A stretch of DNA of 64,000 nt from the NCBI GenBank assembly GCA_945868575.1, contig CAMBMH010000001.1, positions 22,598-86,597 on the forward strand. Reading direction: 5' to 3'. The DNA is from Singulisphaera sp. GP187 (GTDB lineage Bacteria > Planctomycetota > Planctomycetia > Gemmatales > Gemmataceae). This document shows positions 45,340 to 54,642 of the stretch, in pieces; positions within the stretch are counted from its first letter, which is position 1; each line of letters begins with the position of its first letter. The notes under the pieces were generated by a model. That model saw nothing but the letters and a program-made list of their open reading frames with translations. It ran no database searches and was not told where the DNA came from. The position numbers and the translations under genes are program-made.

Positions 45340-46050
45340 ATGTGGGATCAGCCGTCACAGATGGATATTTCCTTCCGCCTTTTGGGAACGAGGGTGATTG
45401 TCCAACCGTTTTTCTGGATAACCCTTGCCCTTATTGGTTGGCCTTATTTTGAGATGGGTGGTGCGATTCCCCTCCTGATTTGGGTTTTCGCGGGTTTCGT
45501 TTCGATCCTCCTCCACGAGTTTGGGCATGTACTTGTGGGACGGGCCTTTGGCTCGGATGGGACCATTGTCCTTAGGGCGTTTGGGGGCGTGGCCATTGGT
45601 GCGGGAAATTTTCGTTCTGCCTGGAAGCGGATTGCTGTCACCGCCGCCGGGCCCGGAATTCAGCTTTTGCTATTTGCCATCCTTTGGCTTATCGACCGCT
45701 TTGCCGGGGAACTGGTCGAGCGTTTGCCCCCCTACGCCGGGCTCTTTTTTGCATTCCTGATCACCATCAACCTCTATTGGGCCATCCTGAACCTTCTGCC
45801 CATTTACCCCCTTGATGGCGGACAAATCACCTGCGATTTCCTGGAGTTTTTCTTCAAAAGAAAAGGCCGCACCTCCGGCCATGCCATATCCATGGTCATC
45901 GCCGGTGCCCTGGCAATCTTTTTCCTTACCCAAACAAGCTCGATGATCTTCGGGATTTTCCTGTTCATGTATGCGGCCATGAATTTTCAGATCCTTCAAT
46001 CCTTAAGGGAGGGGTATATGCCTCCCGATGATTATCCCTGGAACAACTAA
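45340..46050 (+). CDS. M50 (site-2-protease-type) membrane metalloprotease
   Basis: About 236 aa from ATG 45340; the frame is open to 45286. Zinc motif HEFGH in FVSILLHEFGHVLVGRAFG near residue 60, and the second ligand region NLLPIYPLDGGQI (the NXXPXXPLDGG signature). Five or six membrane helices. The family cuts transmembrane or membrane-near substrates, often anti-sigma factors. There is no adjacent anti-sigma gene. It shares direction with the PfkB gene, 31 nt downstream. No PDZ or CBS domain is present, so it is a minimal S2P. Confidence 0.88.
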   Translation: MWDQPSQMDISFRLLGTRVIVQPFFWITLALIGWPYFEMGGAIPLLIWVFAGFVSILLHEFGHVLVGRAFGSDGTIVLRAFGGVAIGAGNFRSAWKRIAVTAAGPGIQLLLFAILWLIDRFAGELVERLPPYAGLFFAFLITINLYWAILNLLPIYPLDGGQITCDFLEFFFKRKGRTSGHAISMVIAGALAIFFLTQTSSMIFGIFLFMYAAMNFQILQSLREGYMPPDDYPWNN

Positions 46051-46081
46051 ATCCTACCCTGAACCCAAACTGGATTCTTTC

Positions 46082-47041
46082 ATGACCGAATCTTCCTACC
46101 ATGATGTGGTTTGCGCAGGCATTTTGGTTGCGGACCATGTCTCCACCCCGATCGACCACATGCCAGCCTCAGGCGAACTCATCCTTGCGGATCGCCTCGC
46201 CTTGACCATGGGGGGATGCGCGGCCAATGTCGCTGTGAATCTGACCAAACTGGGTGCCGATGCCATGGTTTCAGGTCGTGTGGGTGACGACCTGTTTGCA
46301 GGGGTACTTGAGCGGATGATTCGTGATGCAGGGGTTGCGGGAACCAACCTCATTGCCACCTCAGGTATCGATACCAGTCAGACCCTTATCGTAAATGTCA
46401 AAGGCGAGGACCGCCGTTTCATCCACACTTTTGGTGCCAACAGCCGCTACATTGCCGCGGACATTCCGATCGCCCGTACGAAAAAAGTACTTTATTTAGG
46501 TGGATATCTCCTTATGGGGGCACTCGACCCATTGGAAACGGCAGAACTTTTCGCCGAAGCCCAAAAAAAGGGGCTGAAAACCGTATTGGATGTCGTGACT
46601 CCCGGTCCTGCTGAATACCTCGAAAAACTAAAACCCGTCCTCCCATTTACTGATGTCTTCATGCCAAACGACCATGAGGCGGGATTGATAACAGGTCTTT
46701 CCTCGCCTCTAGAACAGGCAATTTTGTTTCGGCATATGGGGGCCAAAACCGTCCTGATCACCATGGGCGATCGGGGAACCCTCCTATTGGGGCAGGAAGG
46801 GCATCTGGAAGCGGACACCTTCAAAATCGAATATGTTGACGGTACAGGAGGTGGTGACGCCTTTGCCGCAGGCTATATTTTTGGGATAATAGGCGGGAAG
46901 TCAGAACGCGAATGTCTTATTTTGGGCAGTGCGGTTGGAGCGAGTTGCGTCCGGGCCATCGGAACAACGACCGGGGTTTTCAGCGGGACCGAACTTCGCG
47001 ACTTTTTGTCCAAAAACACCCTGACAATCAGGCAACACTAA
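46082..47041 (+). CDS. PfkB family carbohydrate/nucleoside kinase
   Basis: 319 aa from ATG 46082. Ribokinase fold: GGCAANVAVNLTKLGADA near residue 48 (signature 1), SGRVGDDLFAGVLERM, and signature 2 VDGTGGGDAFAAGYIFG near residue 260 with the catalytic Asp. The usual GAGD reads GGGD, which is tolerated in the family. Possible substrates are sugars or nucleosides; the protein is not typical fructokinase. Its 3' end overlaps the convergent MoxR gene by 14 nt. Confidence 0.9.
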   Translation: MTESSYHDVVCAGILVADHVSTPIDHMPASGELILADRLALTMGGCAANVAVNLTKLGADAMVSGRVGDDLFAGVLERMIRDAGVAGTNLIATSGIDTSQTLIVNVKGEDRRFIHTFGANSRYIAADIPIARTKKVLYLGGYLLMGALDPLETAELFAEAQKKGLKTVLDVVTPGPAEYLEKLKPVLPFTDVFMPNDHEAGLITGLSSPLEQAILFRHMGAKTVLITMGDRGTLLLGQEGHLEADTFKIEYVDGTGGGDAFAAGYIFGIIGGKSERECLILGSAVGASCVRAIGTTTGVFSGTELRDFLSKNTLTIRQH

Positions 47042-47987
47042 TCGAGGCAGCCAATCCGGCCAAAAATCCGGGCACTGTCAGACCCCTTTCGGCAGCCCGC
47101 CAATCTAGCAGTATACGGTGTCCCAACACATCCCCCAGAATGGCCTGGACATCGGAGGGAAGCACATGGTCCGATCCCCGAATCAGGGCGTGGGCCCTGG
47201 CGCCCTGAAGCAGCATCACCCCAGCCCTTGGAGAAGCGCCCAGCCGTATCAGCCCGGCATAGGGCTTCAGGTTCGAAACCTTTCCCGGCTCTCTTGTAGC
47301 ACGAATCAGATCTACAATGTAGCATTGAATGGCGGCCGAGGCGTGAATCCCATCGACCAATCGGGGCAATCCCTCCCAAAGGGATGGGTCAAGCTGGGTC
47401 ACTTTGTCATTTGATCTCTCGATATGGCCGTGCGCCCCAAGAATTTCCACCTCTTCAATCCTACTGGGATAGTCCATCACAACCCGGAAAAGGAAGCGGT
47501 CCAACTCCGCCTCAGGCAACGGATAAACACCCTCCGTTTCGATCGGGTTTTGGGTGGCAATCACAAGGAACGGATTCCCAAGCGGCAGAGTCTCTTCCCC
47601 AAGGGTAACCTGTCGCTCTTGCATGGCCTCCAGCAGGGCAGAGTGAGTGCGCGGTGGGGCCCGATTGAATTCATCCGCAAGGATGACCTGATGAAAAATG
47701 GGGCCCTTTCGCAGACGAAATTCGCCCGTGCCTGGGTGATAGACCGGCCCCCCCAATATGTCCCCGGGAAGCATATCCGAAGTGAAGGAAATACGCTGAA
47801 AACTTAGCCCCAATGCTTTGGCAAATGCCGAGGCCAAACGCGTTTTTGCCAGCCCCGGAACACCCTCCAAAAGGACATGCCCTCGACAAGCCAACGCCAA
47901 AATCAGTCTTTCCACAGCGGTTTGCTGTCCCGCCACTTCTTGGGCGCAAACCTTGCGAAGTGATTCAACCCATAGCGGAATGGTCAT
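47028..47987 (-). CDS. MoxR family AAA+ ATPase
   Basis: 319 aa from ATG 47987 (GGAAA upstream); the frame is open further, but MTIPLWVESLRKVCAQEVAGQQ is the family N-terminus. Walker A is GVPGLAKTRL, Walker B ILADEFNRAPPR, with ALLEAMQERQVTLG and ATQNPIETEGVYPLPEAELDRF, the MoxR hallmarks. MoxR proteins work as metal-insertion or folding chaperones with VWA-domain partners. No VWA or DUF58 gene is adjacent, so its partner is elsewhere. Confidence 0.93.
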   Translation of the reverse strand: MTIPLWVESLRKVCAQEVAGQQTAVERLILALACRGHVLLEGVPGLAKTRLASAFAKALGLSFQRISFTSDMLPGDILGGPVYHPGTGEFRLRKGPIFHQVILADEFNRAPPRTHSALLEAMQERQVTLGEETLPLGNPFLVIATQNPIETEGVYPLPEAELDRFLFRVVMDYPSRIEEVEILGAHGHIERSNDKVTQLDPSLWEGLPRLVDGIHASAAIQCYIVDLIRATREPGKVSNLKPYAGLIRLGASPRAGVMLLQGARAHALIRGSDHVLPSDVQAILGDVLGHRILLDWRAAERGLTVPGFLAGLAASISVA

Positions 47988-48106
47988 CGAATCTATTTCC
48001 CAACTTTCCTGGCAAAACAGGGCACACCTAGGGCTCCTGCACGCAAAATTCTTATTATCTTTCTTAGCTTCTCTTTGGTCACAGGCAGTTGCAATTTTCC
48101 CCAAAC

Positions 48107-48547
48107 ATGCAGGAAATCTTGAACAAAGACACTTTTTGCCTTTTGGTGGAACGGGTCATGAAAAGGCTGCCCACCGTCTTTCAACAATACCTGGATAATT
48201 TGGTGGTGGATGTGGAATGGTGTCCGGACGAGGAAACCCTGAAACATGCGGGGCTCACCCCGGAGGAAATCAATAACGGGGAAACCCTTTTCGGTTTGTT
48301 TGTCCCCTTTGGAACTGGCCAACCATGGACTGGATCAGCCATCGACCTGGAGGATTCCCCAAACCGTTTAATCATCTTTCAGGACCCCCTGGAAGAAGCC
48401 TTTCCCGATCCAAAAACCCTCCGGATTGAAATCCGGAAAACTGTAATTCACGAATTGGCTCACCATTTTGGGTGGACGGACAGGGACCTTGAGTCATTTG
48501 ATGATAAAGACAACCCTTTCCCTGACGACATTTTCGAGGATATCTAG
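48107..48547 (+). CDS. Zincin-like metallopeptidase family protein (Zincin_1 type)
   Basis: 146 aa from ATG 48107. Zinc motif HELAHHFG (KTVIHELAHHFGWTDRDL) near residue 113; before it, ITIFQDPLEEAF-like IIFQDPLEE and VDVEWCPDE. These small minimal gluzincins are widespread in bacteria, with unknown substrate. It has no signal peptide. The stop is directly followed by the ATG of the aldolase gene (0 nt), so both are probably co-expressed. Confidence 0.87.
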   Translation: MQEILNKDTFCLLVERVMKRLPTVFQQYLDNLVVDVEWCPDEETLKHAGLTPEEINNGETLFGLFVPFGTGQPWTGSAIDLEDSPNRLIIFQDPLEEAFPDPKTLRIEIRKTVIHELAHHFGWTDRDLESFDDKDNPFPDDIFEDI

Positions 48548-49342
48548 ATGCGCCAAAATGCGACCAAAGCTGCCCTGTCCCAAGGCCAATCCACTGTTGG
48601 AACCTGGCTTTCACTTGCCAATTGGACCAGCGCGCGCTTCCTATCGCGAACAGGTTTTGATTGGCTCACGCTTGACCTCGAACACAGTCAGGCGGACATG
48701 GAAAATGCCGCCACAATTTTCGCGACCTGCGCGGACCAAGGTTGTGTCGCACTCGCCCGGGTTCCAAGCAACCGCCACGACCACATCAAGCGCGTTTTGG
48801 ACATAGGCGCCCAAGGTGTAGTCGTTCCAATGGTCAATACGGTTGAGGAGGCACGCTATGCCGTAAAGGCCTGCCTATATCCACCAAAAGGGGACCGTTC
48901 GGTCGGAGGTAGCCTTCATGCCCTTAACTTTCAAACCTCTTCGGCAGAATACAACGCCAAAGCGAACAAGGAAATCCTTATCGTTCTCCAGTGCGAGCAC
49001 AAAATTGCAGTCGAAAACATCGATGCCATTTTGTCCGTTGGGGGATTTGACGCGCTTTTTGTCGGGCCAAACGACCTCGCCGCAAGCTACCGGACCCCTG
49101 ATGGAAAAGCCCCATCAGGTGAACTTATGGCAGAAGTTCATCAAACCATTCTGGAAGCCTGCAAAAGGCATGGAATCGCACCTGGTTTCCACGCCATGAC
49201 CCCCGAAGAGGGAAAAATGCGCCTGGAACAGGGGTGGCGATTTGTGGCAGTGGCCAGCGATCTTCGCTTCATGCTGGATGGCGCCGAATCTGCCCTCAAG
49301 ACGACCGGCAAAGGTGTCAAAGGCGCATCCGCAAAGTATTAG
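48548..49342 (+). CDS. HpcH/HpaI-type aldolase
   Basis: 264 aa class II aldolase of the pyruvate/oxoacid type, which cleaves or forms 2-keto-hydroxy acids. Motifs: FDWLTLDLEHSQADM (metal ligand region), RVLDIGAQGVVVPMVNTVEEA, VLQCEHKIAVENIDAI (in place of QIET) and ALFVGPNDLAASY. It can belong to 4-hydroxy-2-oxoheptanedioate aldolase or a related lyase; substrate not decidable. Ends before a strong terminator. Confidence 0.88.
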   Translation: MRQNATKAALSQGQSTVGTWLSLANWTSARFLSRTGFDWLTLDLEHSQADMENAATIFATCADQGCVALARVPSNRHDHIKRVLDIGAQGVVVPMVNTVEEARYAVKACLYPPKGDRSVGGSLHALNFQTSSAEYNAKANKEILIVLQCEHKIAVENIDAILSVGGFDALFVGPNDLAASYRTPDGKAPSGELMAEVHQTILEACKRHGIAPGFHAMTPEEGKMRLEQGWRFVAVASDLRFMLDGAESALKTTGKGVKGASAKY

Positions 49343-49375
49343 GATTGGTTTTTAAGGTAAGTGAAAAAAATTTAA

Positions 49376-49419
49376 GGGGGCCCCAGTACACACAAAAGGT
49401 GTCAGGGCCCCCATTTTTT
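49376..49419. terminator. Bidirectional terminator
   Basis: GGGGGCCC (49376-49383) pairs with GGGCCCCC (49405-49412), with an inner ACAC/GTGT stem. TTTTTT follows at 49414-49419, and the left side (AAAAAAATTTAA) gives a U-rich tract on the minus strand. It closes the aldolase and the leftward aldehyde dehydrogenase genes. Confidence 0.9.
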
Positions 49420-49478
49420 GATGAAATCAGGAATCCATTTGCGGGTAAAGAGCGAGAAATGATACCCCGCCAAATGGA

Positions 49479-50966
49479 TTAGTTGGGACGAACAACTGAA
49501 GTGGTGCGGTAATAGTCATTGAGGGTTTCAATTGACAACACTCCGCCACCCAGACCGCTTTTCTTGATACCGCCATAAGGAACACCGTGGGCAAACACAT
49601 TGTGCGCGTTGATCCAACTGTTCCCGGCTTCCATGGCTTCGGCAACCCGGTTGGCCCGGTCCTTGTCCTTGGTCCAGACGCTGTTAGCCAATCCGTAATC
49701 GGTGTCATTGGCCAAGGCAATGGCTTCGGCTTCGGTGTCAAATTTGACTAAGTAGGCAACCGGGCCAAAGATTTCCTCACGGGCCGCGACATTATCCGGG
49801 GATCCAGCCAACAAAGCTGGCTTGACATAGTTCCCATGTAAGCCAGTGACGGTTGCGGGCCCACCGCCGAAAAGGCACTTTGCTCCTGTGGCTTGTCCTT
49901 TTTCCTGGTATCCCAGAACACGGGCATGCTGCTTGGGATTGACGACTGGGCCCATTTGGCTGGTCGGGTCGAGTTGATGTCCGATTTTGACTTTTGCCAA
50001 AAGCCCTTTGCAGTGCTCGACGAAGGAATCGAAAATTTTCGCGTGAATAAACCAGCGGGTGGCATCACAACAGACCTGGCCGGTGTGGAAAGTTATTGCA
50101 CCAACAAGCTTTTCCGCCGTCCCGGCCACATCCACATCGTCAAAAACCACAGCCGCGCCCTTGCCTCCCAGTTCCAGTTTAACGGGGATGAGGTTTTTGC
50201 CGCAGGCCTCGGCAACCAGGCGACCGACTTCAGGCGAACCGGTAAACGACATCCTCTTGATTTTGGGGTTGGAGGACAAAGCAGCTCCAGCCGTCGCGCC
50301 TCTTCCGGTTACCACATTAATCACACCATCGGGAATACCCACTTCCTTTGCCAACCGAGCCAAATAAATGGCGGAAAGGGAAGTGTCTTCGGCGGGCTTG
50401 ATCACGACGGTGTTTCCCGCGACCAGGGCAGGCGAAATCCCCCATCCAATCAACAAGAAGGGAAAGTTCCATGGGAAAATAAAACCGCAAACTCCCCAGG
50501 GAGTTTTGTAAGTCCAGGCCTCATGACCTGGGATATCCAATTTGGTTCGAGTCGAAACGCCATCGCCAAGCTTTACGAAATAGCGGAGGGTATCAACGAA
50601 GTTTTGCACATCGCCTTGCGCTTGGGACTCGATCTTGCCGGCTTCCAGGGCTTCGATCTGGCCGATGATGGCCTTCTTTGCTTCCACCGCATCCGCCAAA
50701 CGAAGTAGCAACGCGCCTCGTTCTTTTTGGGATAGGGCCGACCATTGGGGAAATGCCTGGTTGGCGATTTCCACCGCGCCATCAATTTCCGCCGAGCTCA
50801 AATCATGAATTTCCCCGATTTTTTCACCCGAGCCCGGATCTGTTGTGGGAATTACGGTTCCTTTGGCGGAAGGAAAATCCTTTCCTCCTACAAATCCCGC
50901 AAATGGACTACTTTTCAGAAAGCTGTCAACTTCGGGGATCAAGTTGAATTTGGCTAAACTAGTCAT
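49479..50966 (-). CDS. NAD(P)-dependent aldehyde dehydrogenase
   Basis: 495 aa ALDH. It oxidises aldehydes to acids. The general base Glu is in KLELGGKGAAVVFDD, the catalytic Cys in HTGQVCCDATRWF near residue 300, and the cofactor site in GFIFPWNFPFLLIGWGISPALVAGNTVVIKPAE-like stretches (FPWNFP, KPAEDTS). PVAYLVKFDTEAEAIALAND is the usual C-terminal motif. It resembles betaine/general aldehyde dehydrogenases; substrate unassigned. Monocistronic. Confidence 0.94.
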   Translation of the reverse strand: MTSLAKFNLIPEVDSFLKSSPFAGFVGGKDFPSAKGTVIPTTDPGSGEKIGEIHDLSSAEIDGAVEIANQAFPQWSALSQKERGALLLRLADAVEAKKAIIGQIEALEAGKIESQAQGDVQNFVDTLRYFVKLGDGVSTRTKLDIPGHEAWTYKTPWGVCGFIFPWNFPFLLIGWGISPALVAGNTVVIKPAEDTSLSAIYLARLAKEVGIPDGVINVVTGRGATAGAALSSNPKIKRMSFTGSPEVGRLVAEACGKNLIPVKLELGGKGAAVVFDDVDVAGTAEKLVGAITFHTGQVCCDATRWFIHAKIFDSFVEHCKGLLAKVKIGHQLDPTSQMGPVVNPKQHARVLGYQEKGQATGAKCLFGGGPATVTGLHGNYVKPALLAGSPDNVAAREEIFGPVAYLVKFDTEAEAIALANDTDYGLANSVWTKDKDRANRVAEAMEAGNSWINAHNVFAHGVPYGGIKKSGLGGGVLSIETLNDYYRTTSVVRPN

Positions 50967-51332
50967 TTCCTACCTCTTTCTTGTCAAAAAAAATAAAATC
51001 GTTGAATTGAAGGCCTTGCGACCCTCTGGCTTATGGGTTTGGACGGATCGGGCGAAACGCACCCCAAAAGGACCGGGGATTACAAAAACTATGGTGACTC
51101 ATTTTCTATCAAACTAAGCCAAACTAGCGACTTGCATCAAAGGGAAAATACAAATCAGACTGAATTTGCAAAATCCTTGTTCCTGTTCTGTTTCCCATCG
51201 AGGGCCGTTTATCGAACCATTGAGAAGGGCATTCGACCGTATTGATGTAAAATTTACCCCCGTAAGGGGATAAAAAGTTAACCAAAGTTATGGCCCCAGC
51301 TTTTCCTGGGCCATGAAACCAAATCTAACGGA
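50967..51332. other. Intergenic stretch without a supported gene
   Basis: 366 nt between the aldehyde dehydrogenase start and the exported protein stop. No reading frame here has a start signal or coding character. It should contain the promoter of the dehydrogenase; an A-rich run lies at about 50986-50998. A small CCCC/GGGG hairpin (51257-51268) and a longer one at 51290-51314 lie near the right end. No tRNA or known RNA was seen. Confidence 0.6.
51290..51314 (-). terminator. Possible terminator after the exported protein
   Basis: ATGGCCCCAG and CTGGGCCAT pair with one bulge around a 6-nt loop. On the minus strand AACTTTGGTTAACTTTTT follows, a weak T-tract, 19 nt beyond the stop at 51333. 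Confidence 0.4.
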
Positions 51333-52049
51333 CTATTGTGGCATTCCCGGAGAAACAACAATGATGAGATTGGTCCGATCCAGTTCGTTTGCCGGATCGT
51401 CCTTTTTGTTGCGCTTTAGCTTGTTCAAATCTTCCTTGGTTCGCACCAGATCCACCCGGACCACCGAGTTAGCCTGGAGGTCCTCGATCGTTCCAGGATA
51501 CCCAGGAGATTTCTTATCCTCGCCTTTTAACTCGGTGAGTTCCTTGTTCGTGTATCTCTTGGGCCGACCCTTTTCGTCGTATTGAAGTGGAGGAACCATC
51601 AACCGAATCTTTACATCATCCGTAAGAACCGCTTTGACATCAACATCCTTGGATTCGAACTTTTTATTGTTAATATAGGGAACGGGCACTTTGATCGTCA
51701 AACAGTTGCTGGCTTCATCGAACTTGCCCACTTTTCCGGAAACCGTGTTGAGTTTGACATACGGGTTCTTTGGAATTTCCGGCTTTTCCTTTCTGTTCCC
51801 GATTGCCTTCTTTTTGGTGGTACTATCCGTTCCTTTCTTCGAATCGGTCTTGGTGTCACCATCCTTCGGGCCATCCCCTTTTTTGGCAGTAGCTTCTGCT
51901 TTTTTGGTTTCTTGCTTTTTCGTTTCGTCCTGGAAAAAGACAAAATCAGAATGGTCATCCGCGGAAACCTGATCCCGGGGTACGAAGGTTCCCAATACGG
52001 TCAAAATCGTAAAGGCGGAAATACCTACCAAGCGAAGCCAGAAACGCAT
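51333..52049 (-). CDS. Exported lysine-rich protein of unknown function
   Basis: 238 aa. Signal peptide at residues 1-31 (WLRLVGISAFTILTVLGTF, cut near SADD). Then a Lys/Thr/Asp-rich linker (about 45-90, KKQETKKAEATAKKGDG) and a folded C-terminal part: LNTVSGKVGKFDEASNCLTIKV and VVRVDLVRTKEDLNKL suggest a small beta domain, perhaps OB-like. One Cys only. I recognise no family. It lies downstream of the kinase gene in the same direction, with a 129-nt gap, and may be a separate transcript. Confidence 0.8.
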   Translation of the reverse strand: MRFWLRLVGISAFTILTVLGTFVPRDQVSADDHSDFVFFQDETKKQETKKAEATAKKGDGPKDGDTKTDSKKGTDSTTKKKAIGNRKEKPEIPKNPYVKLNTVSGKVGKFDEASNCLTIKVPVPYINNKKFESKDVDVKAVLTDDVKIRLMVPPLQYDEKGRPKRYTNKELTELKGEDKKSPGYPGTIEDLQANSVVRVDLVRTKEDLNKLKRNKKDDPANELDRTNLIIVVSPGMPQ

Positions 52050-52178
52050 GGGAAGGACCCCAAGTGAAAATTGCGCAATGTATACATCATAAAATCAGGT
52101 CATTACTCCGACAACAGAGGCTACCTGAATATCCAAAGGGACCCAAGTTTTTTTAGCAATTAAGACTGGCAAGCCAGA

Positions 52179-54587
52179 TTACCTCGGCAAGCGCTTCAAC
52201 ACAGCGATATGATAAAGCCCGGCCCCTCCCCGAAGGATTTCCGACCAATTCTCCGGGGGCACCAATTTCCCACCCCAGCTTTGGATCCTTCCACTAGCGT
52301 CAATGGCATACCCCATGGGACCTTTGGCGAACAATTCCACGCAAGGCAACGGCATGGGCGGAATTGTTTTCCCCTCCCCTCGAACAAACACCCTACCCGA
52401 CGAGTCCAAAAAGGCGGAATGCTGATTCGCCGGAACAAGGTCGATAATCCCCTTCAAACTCCCCAAATCATCTAACTGATGCCAAGTGTTTTCCCCCCAG
52501 CCAACAACACTTCCATCCGAAAGCAACGCCATACTGAATCCCAATCCAGCCCCCAGACCCACCACATTTTTCAAATTTTGGGGAACATTCAATTCTCCAA
52601 GTCTATCTTCTCCCCAAGCAATCACTGTTCCATCCTGCTTCAACGCCAAAAGGTGGCTTCCACTTATCGCAAAATCAACAAATTCCCCCAAATCTCTCAG
52701 CATGGTTAGATCTAAATCATTAATCCCCCCCCAACCAGTGATCAAGCCATCCCTGGAAAGCGTGAACGAACTATCCCATCCGCAAAAAACCTTGCACGCC
52801 GGTTTCAAATTGGAGGGTAATCGCAATTTGCCGTGGGAATTGTTTCCCCAGTTTCTTACCCGGCCCATTTCATCCAGGACAAGGGTATGGGTTGCCCCAC
52901 AAGCAATATCCACAAAATACTTTTGATCAGGCTCCCCATCACCGCGGGACCATAATGAATCCTTGTAATATATCTGTAGTTCGCCGAGTTCTTGTGTCCA
53001 TGAAATGGGTGGAGGAATCCGGGGTGAAATGGTCGCGGTGTTATTCCCGATTGTTGTGGTGCCATTCATGGCCCGGACCCGGATTGGGGCCAGGGGATTA
53101 ATTGACAACTGGTAATTTCCAGGGCCAAATGCGGCTCGGGACAATCCCACAACGCCGTAGGATCCCCCCTGGCCTATTACCGCCAAGCCTCTGGTCGATA
53201 TGGGGATACCGTTTTTCTTCAGGATGAGGTGTTCAACAGCAAACCCTTCCACCGCGTCTTCAAAAAACACAAAGATCCGACTTAAAGAGGTTACCGGTCC
53301 CCTGGCAAACGACTCCATTCGTGGCCTATTGTGAATTGGGAATTCCCCTACACCCAAATAGGATCCCTTTTCCAGGATTTCCCCCGCATTCTTCACTATT
53401 CCCAATGAGGCAGGGTTTTCACTCCCGGTTGTTGCAGCACCTGTGGCCAACCGTTTTTCCATGAACCAGTTATTCCACACAAGAAAAACCAATGGCAAAA
53501 CCATGAGCCCGAAAGACATCATGGGCAAGGTGTAGAACTTCCATGAGCGGCCTAAGAACAACTTGGGCAAATTCATTGGAATTTCCCTGGTGATTCCTTT
53601 ATCCACCAGGCTGTCTCCCCCGCCGGATTTTCTTAATTCCAAATGGACCTGTTCCGCATTGGGCCTAAGGCCTGGATCCTCTTGCAAACATTTTTTAATC
53701 AATCCAATGATTGAGTCAGCATGTACCCTGCCCTTGCCAACCTCGGGTCCTGGTTCTCCATCACCCCAAAGCATTTCACGAAGCACCAAACCCAGTGACC
53801 AGATATCCGTCGCAGCACCAACCCCCTGGCCCTTGATCTGTTCGGGCGCCGCATAAACCGTAGTCCCCCGGAATATTCCATGAGCCTGATCGGTCGGTCC
53901 CGTGGCAATTCCAAAATCTGCCAGGAAAGCCCTTCCCTCGGGGTTCAAAAGGATATTTGCTGGTTTGATATCCAGATGAAAAATTCCCAGGTTGTGGGCA
54001 TGTTCCAGGGCCGAAGCCAGTTGGCACGCGATTTCCAACGCCATATCCCAATCCACTAATCCCACCCGAAGGATATCCGAAAGGTTTCCCCCCTCGATCC
54101 ATTCCGAGATCATGAACCATTCACCCGAATCCCGGCCGACATCAAACACAGGAACAATGCCAGGATGATTTAATCTGGCGAGTTTTTTGGCTTCATTTAA
54201 CAGGTCACCAAACTGGATTCCGGCCGTCCCTTTCGGAGCCAGCAACCTATGGGAGATTTTGATGGCCACCCATCTGTCCATGAGGCAGTCCATGGCTTTC
54301 CAAACCTCACCCTGGCCACCCATACCGCTTAATAATTCGAGACGATACCTCCCATCAACCAATAATTCCCCGGGAAAATGAAGGGGTGTCTCCCTTAGGG
54401 GGTCCAGGGATTTCCCGGAAACCGCCCCCATCCAGCCCACGCTATTCAAAAGGTCTATTTTATCTTTTAAAGGGCCCAAAAGATTTGGATGCTTTCTGCA
54501 TATCTCTTCGGGAGTGACAGGCGTCCCTTTTTCGAAATTCTCCTCCCATTCGAGTAGATATTCCTGGAGAAGCTCGTGAGAAATCAT
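52179..54587 (-). CDS. Membrane-anchored Ser/Thr protein kinase with C-terminal RCC1-like repeats
   Basis: 802 aa. Residues 1-50 form a helical N-terminus (LLQEYLLEWEENFEKGTPVT) seen in planctomycete sigma-linked kinases. Kinase domain about 80-320: GMGGQGEV P-loop 88-95, Lys 110 in VAIK, catalytic loop HLDIKPAN at 204-211 (HLD instead of HRD; Asp 206 kept), DFG 224-226, APE at 247-249. One membrane helix at about 354-373. Beyond it, a beta-rich linker to about 550, then RCC1-like repeats to 800 (VRNWGNNSHGKL, VIAWGEDRLGEL, VVGWGENTWHQL, IQSWGG). The repeats would face outside and sense a ligand. It is 55 nt downstream of the ECF sigma gene. Confidence 0.93.
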   Translation of the reverse strand: MISHELLQEYLLEWEENFEKGTPVTPEEICRKHPNLLGPLKDKIDLLNSVGWMGAVSGKSLDPLRETPLHFPGELLVDGRYRLELLSGMGGQGEVWKAMDCLMDRWVAIKISHRLLAPKGTAGIQFGDLLNEAKKLARLNHPGIVPVFDVGRDSGEWFMISEWIEGGNLSDILRVGLVDWDMALEIACQLASALEHAHNLGIFHLDIKPANILLNPEGRAFLADFGIATGPTDQAHGIFRGTTVYAAPEQIKGQGVGAATDIWSLGLVLREMLWGDGEPGPEVGKGRVHADSIIGLIKKCLQEDPGLRPNAEQVHLELRKSGGGDSLVDKGITREIPMNLPKLFLGRSWKFYTLPMMSFGLMVLPLVFLVWNNWFMEKRLATGAATTGSENPASLGIVKNAGEILEKGSYLGVGEFPIHNRPRMESFARGPVTSLSRIFVFFEDAVEGFAVEHLILKKNGIPISTRGLAVIGQGGSYGVVGLSRAAFGPGNYQLSINPLAPIRVRAMNGTTTIGNNTATISPRIPPPISWTQELGELQIYYKDSLWSRGDGEPDQKYFVDIACGATHTLVLDEMGRVRNWGNNSHGKLRLPSNLKPACKVFCGWDSSFTLSRDGLITGWGGINDLDLTMLRDLGEFVDFAISGSHLLALKQDGTVIAWGEDRLGELNVPQNLKNVVGLGAGLGFSMALLSDGSVVGWGENTWHQLDDLGSLKGIIDLVPANQHSAFLDSSGRVFVRGEGKTIPPMPLPCVELFAKGPMGYAIDASGRIQSWGGKLVPPENWSEILRGGAGLYHIAVLKRLPR

Positions 54588-54642
54588 GAATGAAAGCCCC
54601 AGTGGCCCCCCGGATCAGTTACCATCTTTTCACCTCAGGAAT

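Noticed and set aside
50967..51332. Non-coding RNA or riboswitch in the longest gap
   Set aside because: Only small hairpins at the right end were found and no known RNA fold could be recognised by eye.
52179..54587. Inactive pseudokinase
   Set aside because: Lys 110, Asp 206, Asn 211 and DFG are all kept, so the kinase is probably active despite HLD in place of HRD.
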